A DNA stretch of 64,000 nucleotides from Phyto melanocephala (lineage: Eukaryota > Arthropoda > Insecta > Diptera > Rhinophoridae). Below the pieces are notes generated by a model. The model saw only the letters and a program-made list of their open reading frames with translations, had not been told where the DNA came from and searched no databases. Below are positions 58,926 through 64,000 of the stretch, piece by piece; position 1 is the first letter of the stretch, and each line of letters opens with the position of its first letter. The position numbers were made by a program, and so were the translations under genes. The DNA lies in assembly GCA_941918925.1 (NCBI GenBank), contig OW799233.1, forward strand, positions 84,884,055 through 84,948,054, written 5' to 3'.

Positions 58926-59387
58926 TCATAATTGTTTAAAAAAAAAAATCTTAAATAACCTTAGTACTATTGTATCATTTTTATATAAGTTAAAATAATT
59001 AAAAATTCTTAATATTTGATTAAAAGATACATTTTTACTTCTTAAATAAATAAAAATACAGCAGTATAAACCACATAAATTAGATGTTTCACTTTGAATT
59101 CGTCTTGTATTGCAGATGAAAGTTTTGGAATTTCTTCTTAAAAATGAAATGAATTGTTTAATAGGTGGTTGGCCAGCAGAGCAGAAGAATTCAGCTGCTT
59201 TGTTTTTAGGAAAGTAAAATGCAACCCAATGCTGTCCAGGTTTATGTGATGGATCAGTGTTAGCAATATAAAAACATGGTTTTTTAACTGATTTTGTTGG
59301 TAATTTATTGCATGCATAAACACCTTTAAATTTACTCTTTGTTATATTGTTTGAATTCAAAGTATTTTTTATTGTAATTGCATTCAT
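58926..59387 (-). CDS. Adenain-like cysteine protease of the Polinton
   Basis: 153 residues. Motifs of the adenovirus-type maturation protease are in order: His53 in GQHWVAFYF, Gln98 in RRIQSE, and Cys105 in SNLCGLYCC. The N-terminal KGVYACNKLP block is also typical of the family. The position of the catalytic acid, normally Asp or Glu in the F-D-S-x-G-x-PP motif, is Cys69 (EFFCSAGQPP). Activity may therefore be reduced, or a nearby acid (Glu66) may substitute; this is inference. The enzyme would process capsid proteins during virion assembly. Its ATG overlaps the stop of the major capsid gene as ATGA (59387-59384), which suggests coupled expression from one transcript. Confidence 0.82.
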   Translation of the reverse strand: MNAITIKNTLNSNNITKSKFKGVYACNKLPTKSVKKPCFYIANTDPSHKPGQHWVAFYFPKNKAAEFFCSAGQPPIKQFISFLRRNSKTFICNTRRIQSETSNLCGLYCCIFIYLRSKNVSFNQILRIFNYFNLYKNDTIVLRLFKIFFFKQL

Positions 59388-60652
59388 AGCGTTTGAAAAA
59401 TACTGCGAGACTTATCAATTTCTATTATGCTATCAAATTCACAATACACTAAACAGGTAATCGCTTCAGTAATTGGTTTTCCAAAACGTCCTTCAATGCG
59501 AATTGTCCCTTGATTTATTAAATTTCCACAGTTAGAGTTGTTATTATGATCAGGTGTTAAATCAAAAGCGAGCATAAAATATCCGTTATCAAAAAGTTCT
59601 TTAGTTATTTGATGACCTTTATCAAAATGATGAATTCCAGTTCCTTTAAATAGTGTTTGATAACCACGGGTGCTTATAATTGTGCCATTATTATAGTTAA
59701 ATTCAATTGGTTGTGCGGGAAATTGCACTCCATTAACAACCAAATTGAATCTTTGTAGGTTAAAATGTTGAAAGTTAAATGGATTTTCTTTTCTATCTCC
59801 TGTATAAGCTTTATTAGATACCATACCAAAAATTACAAAATTAGGTAGCTGTCCAAGTATAACATTATCTAAAGATAGCGAGTGGTTTCCAGGATGTATA
59901 GTAAATGTTTTTATTTCCACTCTCTTATATGGATATATTGCATTTTTTGATTGCAACACGTTGTGATGTGCCATTAAAATATTATTATTGATAGCAAGAT
60001 GATTTATGTATAAATTAGCTTCGTGTATTTTTAAATTACATTCATTTTTATCTCCACCTTCTAAAATATAGAATTCGGGTTTCTCCAAATTTAGCGTTAC
60101 CTTAATATCAACATTATTTAGCAAGTATTTTTGTTGATTAAACACATCTACATGAAGTTTTCCAAAAAGCTCTACTTTTTTTCCAATTTTAAATAATTTT
60201 CTTCTTTTATCTAATCCGGGGTTTTCTTTCTCAATTAATGAATTAATTTTATTTGTATCAACTGCCCAACCACAAGATTCAAGATGTGTTGATGTTGCAT
60301 CGTTTCCATAATTTAACAATGTTTCCATATATGCTCTATAGTGATAGTTATTGTCAGGTTGGGATACATTTTTATTATTTAGATGAACTATACAGTTTCT
60401 AAATAATGAGTGTAAAAGGTTATTAACAACACTTCCGCTTCCTTTAAATTCAACGACTAGTCTAAGATAAATACTATTGAGATCTCTATAAGTTTCTCCA
60501 TTTCCTAATGATACAAACTCAATAGTACTAGAATTATCCAAAGAAGCTATTGGGTTGTAGGATATTTCTTCAGTTTTAATGACACTGGTTTGAATTGGAG
60601 GAGCTTCAAATAAATCTAATTCACTTTTCATACATTCTATAAATCCAGACAT
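59384..60652 (-). CDS. Polinton major capsid protein (double jelly-roll)
   Basis: 422 residues, of the family annotated in nematodes and arthropods as F54H12.2-like, which corresponds to the double jelly-roll major capsid protein of Polintons/adintoviruses. Typical features seen are the IEFVSLGNGETYRDLNSIYL segment near residues 43-62, the conserved LFRNCIVHLNN at about 83-93, and a YHRAYMETLLNYG-like block (seen as YHYRAYMETLLNYG) at about 103-116. The C-terminal half carries GYFMLAFDLTPD at about 357-368 and ends in an F-N-D-I/EID region. The length is normal for the family and the frame is unbroken. It overlaps the upstream gene by 16 nt and the protease by 4 nt. It would form the pseudo-hexagonal capsomers of an icosahedral virion. 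Confidence 0.88.
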   Translation of the reverse strand: MSGFIECMKSELDLFEAPPIQTSVIKTEEISYNPIASLDNSSTIEFVSLGNGETYRDLNSIYLRLVVEFKGSGSVVNNLLHSLFRNCIVHLNNKNVSQPDNNYHYRAYMETLLNYGNDATSTHLESCGWAVDTNKINSLIEKENPGLDKRRKLFKIGKKVELFGKLHVDVFNQQKYLLNNVDIKVTLNLEKPEFYILEGGDKNECNLKIHEANLYINHLAINNNILMAHHNVLQSKNAIYPYKRVEIKTFTIHPGNHSLSLDNVILGQLPNFVIFGMVSNKAYTGDRKENPFNFQHFNLQRFNLVVNGVQFPAQPIEFNYNNGTIISTRGYQTLFKGTGIHHFDKGHQITKELFDNGYFMLAFDLTPDHNNNSNCGNLINQGTIRIEGRFGKPITEAITCLVYCEFDSIIEIDKSRSIFQTL

Positions 60653-61074
60653 TTCAAATTTCCAAAAATATCTTTAAAGTTCTTTCCTCTGCAACGTTTT
60701 AATTTATTCTGCGGTCTCTGTTTTAAACGTTTTAGTTTTATACGCTTCCCTTTGCCTCTTTGCATTGTTTTAATCTTGTCGATAGCAGCCTCTGTAATGT
60801 CATTCATGACTTTTCTTCCTTGATTTAATAAAATTTGTTTTACTGGTTTTGTTCCAATTTCCTCCAACATATCTTTTCCAATATCTAATGATTTATTTTT
60901 TAAAATATGCAAACCTGTTTTCAATAAAGGTTTTAGATGGGAGAATAATGCTGAAAAAAGTGATCCAATACCACGTCCATACTGTATAATTCTTGGTGTA
61001 TGATATATTTCACCAATATTTTGTAAGTTATTTCCAGACTGATTATTATAATAATTTGTATACATCACATCCAT
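60637..61074 (-). CDS. Small basic virion protein of the Polinton (pVI/pX-like)
   Basis: 145 residues. The N-terminal third has a YGRGIGSLFSALFSHLKPLL motif, followed by an amphipathic helix (KTGLHILKNKSLDIGKDMLE). The C-terminal third is very basic (MQRGKGKRIKLKRLKQRP). The R-GxGIGS-hydrophobic pattern is widespread in Polinton/adintovirus genomes next to the capsid genes. It has been compared with adenovirus virion-maturation or core proteins; the exact role is inferred, probably membrane- or DNA-associated inside the capsid. It lies 40 bp from the upstream penton-like gene and overlaps the capsid gene. Confidence 0.65.
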   Translation of the reverse strand: MDVMYTNYYNNQSGNNLQNIGEIYHTPRIIQYGRGIGSLFSALFSHLKPLLKTGLHILKNKSLDIGKDMLEEIGTKPVKQILLNQGRKVMNDITEAAIDKIKTMQRGKGKRIKLKRLKQRPQNKLKRCRGKNFKDIFGNLKCLDL

Positions 61075-61114
61075 GGTTGTAATAAAAATGATTTATCTTT
61101 CTATTACATAATCA

Positions 61115-62026
61115 TTATATACGTTTCTTTTTAAAGTGTAAAGTGCAATAAACTGGAATATATTCTAACAACTCCATTACTTTCCCTTCATCATTTCGAA
61201 TCATTATTGAAATATTATTAATATTAAAAGTTTCGATTGGAAAATATTCAATACGGCTAAAATGAATATAATTTTTTAATGTCGATATTGAAAATATTTT
61301 TAAACATTTCGTTTTTTTACTTCCTACGTATCGAGGTTTAATTATATCAGTGTAAATAAATACGATTTCATCTATTCCAGTGGATTCATTTTTATTAATA
61401 AAGTTGTTTATATTGGTAGGCAAATCATTTAAAGATTTATCTAAAATATATTTTTTTGACGATAAAATAGAATCTTTTCTATTAGCTTCAAACTCTTGAT
61501 CAATAGTTTGAGCATTTTGTTTGATATTTGAGCTACCTTTATTTTCGTTTCTTTTTATATTTGAATTTCTTTTATTGTCACCTTTCTTTTCTTCGAATGG
61601 TGTTATAGTTTTTAGAATATTATCATCCACATTATTTAAACGTTTTGAAATTTTATCACCATTCTCTAAATTTGTTTTTGTTTGCTCGTTTGTTTTATTC
61701 ATAAGTTCTTTAAATTTCAATTTAATACTTTCATGATTAATATTAACATCTGGATTTGGTGTTTTTAATATTTCATAATCTAAAGGTTGGTTTAACACAT
61801 TTCGTTTTTTACGTTTTATAACATTTTCATTATCTTCTTTTTTTGTTTTATTCATTAATGAAAAAGAAATATCTGATAATCCAACTACCCATTTATCGTT
61901 TAGGTATAAAGATTGCTTTAGCAAATTTGTAAAAGTGCTTGAAGAGTTTTTATAAATATCTGTTGAATCATTACTTAATAAAGTAACATAAAGATCACTT
62001 TCTTCCATACTTGAAGCCATCTTCAA
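61115..62026 (-). CDS. Polinton minor capsid/penton-like protein
   Basis: 303 residues. The N-terminus (LYVTLLSNDSTDIYKNSSST, then TNLLKQSLYLNDKWVVGLSD) fits the conserved opening of the Polinton minor capsid family (YvtLpSNsS...F...L...i.L...WeVgL.ei). The C-terminus (VFIYTDIIKPRYVGSKKTKC, and later NISIMIRNDEGK and YCTLHFKKKR) fits its closing segment. Between them, about residues 65-215 are low-complexity Asn/Lys/Glu-rich. Short hydrophilic linkers are known here, but this one looks expanded. Assignment to the penton (single jelly-roll) rests on these end motifs and on gene order. The start at 62026 (MKMASSMEESDLY) is the first in frame; MASS two codons on is equally possible. Confidence 0.7.
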   Translation of the reverse strand: MKMASSMEESDLYVTLLSNDSTDIYKNSSSTFTNLLKQSLYLNDKWVVGLSDISFSLMNKTKKEDNENVIKRKKRNVLNQPLDYEILKTPNPDVNINHESIKLKFKELMNKTNEQTKTNLENGDKISKRLNNVDDNILKTITPFEEKKGDNKRNSNIKRNENKGSSNIKQNAQTIDQEFEANRKDSILSSKKYILDKSLNDLPTNINNFINKNESTGIDEIVFIYTDIIKPRYVGSKKTKCLKIFSISTLKNYIHFSRIEYFPIETFNINNISIMIRNDEGKVMELLEYIPVYCTLHFKKKRI

Positions 62027-62080
62027 AAGAAATAATTGAAGTTAGTCGTTGTTTGCTATACATATATGATTAAAATTGGG

Positions 62081-63007
62081 TTATTCGCCTATGTCGGTTT
62101 GATGAATCCATGAATTATGTTCCTTTCCGAAACCTAGCCATTTTACAAACAGCTTTTTTCCACGACGTTTCAACACTTTTTCTACTAAATAAACGTTGGG
62201 AACTTTAGTTTTTAATAATTCTTCTTCATAAAATCCACCTTTTATTATATTTCCCTTAAGATCTTTAAGTTGATATGTTATTGGATTTGTTACAAAACTT
62301 TTATTTATTTGAAAAACTTCTGAAGACCAATTTGGTGTATATCCTTTCTCAAAAACATTTTTATATTTGCTTATGCGAACAAAATCATTTGTCTTATATT
62401 TTCCTCTTTTAAATATTTTTAAGTTATTGTATATAGTTCTAAGAAGCCTTTTTTCATTTTTCTTGTTAACAGAGTTGGGTCTCATTTTAATAGTACGGTG
62501 ATAAGATGAATTATACTCTTGCAATAATTTATCTAATATATTTATCCACTTATAATTTCCTTGCATACTGAATTGTTTCCACATTTTAGTTTTTAAAGTT
62601 CTGTTAAAACGCTCAACTACAGATGCCTTCATATTTGAAAAAGTGTGATAATGATTAATATTAAGTTTTTTCATTAGACTTTTAAAGTCTTTATTATAAA
62701 ATTCTGTTCCTTGATCAGAATGAAGATTTTTGGGAGATTTTTGTTCGTTCAACTTTATAATATTTTTAAATGCTTTTGAAATCTCTGTTCCTGTTTTAGA
62801 TTTCAGTGGTGCAGCATACGCATACTTTGAGAATACATCTATTACAGTAAGCATATACTTGAAACCTTTATTAAATTTTGAATATGGAATCATCTCCACT
62901 AAATCTATTTGCCATGTATCTAGAATCCCCTTCTGAATAAATCGTCGACGTTTAAAGTTTTTTCTTGCTTGACGATGAAGTTCATTAACAAGAGTTTGTT
63001 TACTCAT
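62081..63007 (-). CDS. Retroviral-type integrase with C-terminal chromodomain (Polinton)
   Basis: 308 residues, intact. The DDE core has Asp35 (TWQIDLVEM), Asp98 (NLHSDQGTEFY) and Glu132 (ASVVERFNRTLK), with 33 residues between the last two. VIDVFSKYAYAAPLK near 55-69 is the usual RNase H-fold strand. Residues about 273-306 (YLVEKVLKRRGKKLFVKWLG, with WIHQTDI) form a chromodomain, typical of Polinton integrases and thought to guide integration through histone marks. There is no HHCC zinc finger in the short N-terminus, as in relatives. It inserts the linear element DNA with a 6-bp target duplication (family knowledge). Transcription diverges from the ATPase gene, whose start is 41 bp away. 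Confidence 0.92.
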   Translation of the reverse strand: MSKQTLVNELHRQARKNFKRRRFIQKGILDTWQIDLVEMIPYSKFNKGFKYMLTVIDVFSKYAYAAPLKSKTGTEISKAFKNIIKLNEQKSPKNLHSDQGTEFYNKDFKSLMKKLNINHYHTFSNMKASVVERFNRTLKTKMWKQFSMQGNYKWINILDKLLQEYNSSYHRTIKMRPNSVNKKNEKRLLRTIYNNLKIFKRGKYKTNDFVRISKYKNVFEKGYTPNWSSEVFQINKSFVTNPITYQLKDLKGNIIKGGFYEEELLKTKVPNVYLVEKVLKRRGKKLFVKWLGFGKEHNSWIHQTDIGE

Positions 63008-63048
63008 ATTTATTTAAGGAATGTAAAGCTTCGATTCATTTACGTGTT
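63008..63048. promoter_or_regulatory. Divergent intergenic region of integrase and ATPase genes
   Basis: Only 41 bp separate the two start codons, so both promoters must lie here or inside the neighbouring coding sequences. No clear TATA box is recognised. Confidence 0.4.
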
Positions 63049-63735
63049 GTGTATGAATGTGTAAACATGTTTCAACAGTTTATATATCCATTTACAATGA
63101 TGGTGTGTGGTCCTTCAGGTTGTGGGAAATCTACATTTATTAAAAATTTGATTGAAAATCAACACTTAATATCTAAAGGCATTGATCGAATTGTATGGTG
63201 TTTTTCTGAAAAAAATTCACTACCATTAATAAAAAATGTTCAGTTTATTAAAGGAATTCCAGAAACTTTTAGTACTAATGATAAAGAATCAACTTTAATA
63301 ATATTGGATGATTTAATGCTTGAATCGTCAAATAAAAAAGTTTGTGAACTCTTCACTAAGGGGTCACATCATAGAAATTTAGCTGTAATTTTAGTAACAC
63401 AAAACATTTTCCATAAAGGCGCTTATTCAAGAGATATTTCTTTAAACTCTAAATATATAGTAATGTTTAAGAATCCAAGGGATAAGTTACAATTTCATCA
63501 TTTGGCTCGTCAAGTATATCCCGAAAATTCAAAAGCTTTGGTTGATGTATATAATAAATGCACTCAACATGCTCATGGTTATTTATTAATTGATCTTACA
63601 CAACAAATACACAACGCATTAAGATTCAGATCTGATATATTCAATAATACTCACTATTCAATATTTGCAAATATAAACAATGACTTCCAATCTAAAATTG
63701 TTGAGGGAGAACAAACATATTCTTTATGTTCTTAA
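63049..63735 (+). CDS. FtsK/HerA-type genome-packaging ATPase (Polinton)
   Basis: 228 residues. Walker A is at 21-29 (GPSGCGKST) and Walker B at 83-88 (LIILDD); a sensor-like strand ends in TQN at 113-120 (AVILVTQNIF). The fold matches the packaging ATPases of Polintons, adintoviruses and other double jelly-roll viruses, which pump DNA into preformed capsids. Length is normal and the frame is intact. A second start at Met7 (63067) just before QQFIYPFTM is equally plausible. The 3' end overlaps the next gene by 56 bp in the +1 frame. Confidence 0.9.
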   Translation: MYECVNMFQQFIYPFTMMVCGPSGCGKSTFIKNLIENQHLISKGIDRIVWCFSEKNSLPLIKNVQFIKGIPETFSTNDKESTLIILDDLMLESSNKKVCELFTKGSHHRNLAVILVTQNIFHKGAYSRDISLNSKYIVMFKNPRDKLQFHHLARQVYPENSKALVDVYNKCTQHAHGYLLIDLTQQIHNALRFRSDIFNNTHYSIFANINNDFQSKIVEGEQTYSLCS

Positions 63736-64000
63736 AAAAGCGAAGCCCAAACTACGTAATGCAATTTTAAAATATGTTGATGATGTTGCTATTAAAGCTA
63801 TACATGAAATACTTTTCAATGTTATTAAAAAAAATCATAAAATAAACAAAACAGTTTTTGAAAAATTAAAACCATATAAAAATGCGATTAGAAAAGTTTG
63901 TTCACCACAAACCTCTATGAAACAAAAGAGGAAACATCTTATTCAAAAGGGAGGATTCTTACCAATTATTATTTCTTCAGTATTAAGTGGAGTTATTGGA
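63680..64000 (+). CDS. Small basic Polinton protein, 3' end outside the window
   Basis: An open frame from ATG at 63680 runs 107 codons to the last base without a stop. It starts MTSNLKLLRENKHILYVLKK, is Lys-rich, and continues with KQKRKHLIQKGGFLPIIISS and VLSGVIG at the edge. The K.KR..L.QKGGFLP followed by a hydrophobic Gly-rich stretch is a recurrent signature of a small protein encoded next to the ATPase in arthropod Polintons. It is probably a virion component; the function is unknown. It overlaps the ATPase gene by 56 bp in another frame. Confidence 0.7.
   Translation, partial: MTSNLKLLRENKHILYVLKKAKPKLRNAILKYVDDVAIKAIHEILFNVIKKNHKINKTVFEKLKPYKNAIRKVCSPQTSMKQKRKHLIQKGGFLPIIISSVLSGVIG

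Larger units (their letters stand above)
56929..64000. mobile_element. Maverick/Polinton (adintovirus-like) element, left part
   Basis: Seven genes typical of the group are packed within about 5 kb: protease, major capsid, basic core-like, penton-like, integrase, ATPase and a small basic protein. Intergenic distances are 41-54 bp or overlaps. This gene set defines self-synthesising Polinton transposons, which also behave as integrated viruses. The protein-primed DNA polymerase B, the right half and the right terminal repeat lie past 64000. The left limit is uncertain and is set after the Helitron at 56922. The complete frames are uninterrupted, so the insertion is probably recent. Confidence 0.85.

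Overview
The window is AT-rich, transposon-dense intergenic DNA from a higher (schizophoran) fly, probably a calyptrate; the family-level guess is inference. It contains one complete host gene, one probable host 5' exon, about 25 kb of TE-littered DNA between them, and the left part of a large virus-like DNA transposon that runs off the right edge.

Host genes. A single-exon, secreted, three-Ig-domain protein on the minus strand (23033-24046) fits Amalgam (Ama). About 25 kb away on the plus strand, a 34-codon exon (49291-49392, ending at a GTACGT donor) resembles the N-terminus of Bicoid. Ama and bcd are neighbours in the Drosophila Antennapedia complex, so the two calls support each other and place the window in the zen/bcd-Ama-Dfd interval. 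No homeodomain exon is visible. If the bcd call is right, intron 1 is longer than 14.6 kb and the large element at the right edge would lie inside it.

Left and middle (1-56 kb). This part is mostly non-autonomous repeats. The commonest family has a palindromic stem near one end (ATTCGGC-aca-GCCGAAT), subterminal inverted TATACCC/GGGTATA motifs and an internal GTCY-type microsatellite, the hallmarks of DINE-1/HINE (Helentron-derived) elements; about 17 pieces are listed. Others are two canonical Helitrons (TC...CTAG, A/T insertion), a MITE family with ACACGCAAAG termini, two further MITEs, a 78-bp MITE pair, and a roughly 1.1-kb hAT-like element with a perfect 8-bp target duplication just upstream of Ama. 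There is also a tRNA-like SINE insertion with a 13-bp duplication, and broken fragments of non-LTR retrotransposons (EN, RT, RNase H), Tc1/mariner-type transposases and a piggyBac-like transposase. Several are nested, which gives their relative ages.

Right end (about 57-64 kb). A Maverick/Polinton (adintovirus-like) element is laid out compactly. On the minus strand, in transcription order, are integrase with chromodomain, a penton/minor-capsid-like protein, a small basic virion-core-like protein, the major capsid protein and an adenain-like protease. On the plus strand, diverging from the integrase, are the packaging ATPase and an overlapping small protein that is open at the window end. Spacings are 0-60 bp or overlaps. 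All complete reading frames are open, but the protease has Cys where the catalytic acid is expected. DNA polymerase B and the far terminus are outside the window.
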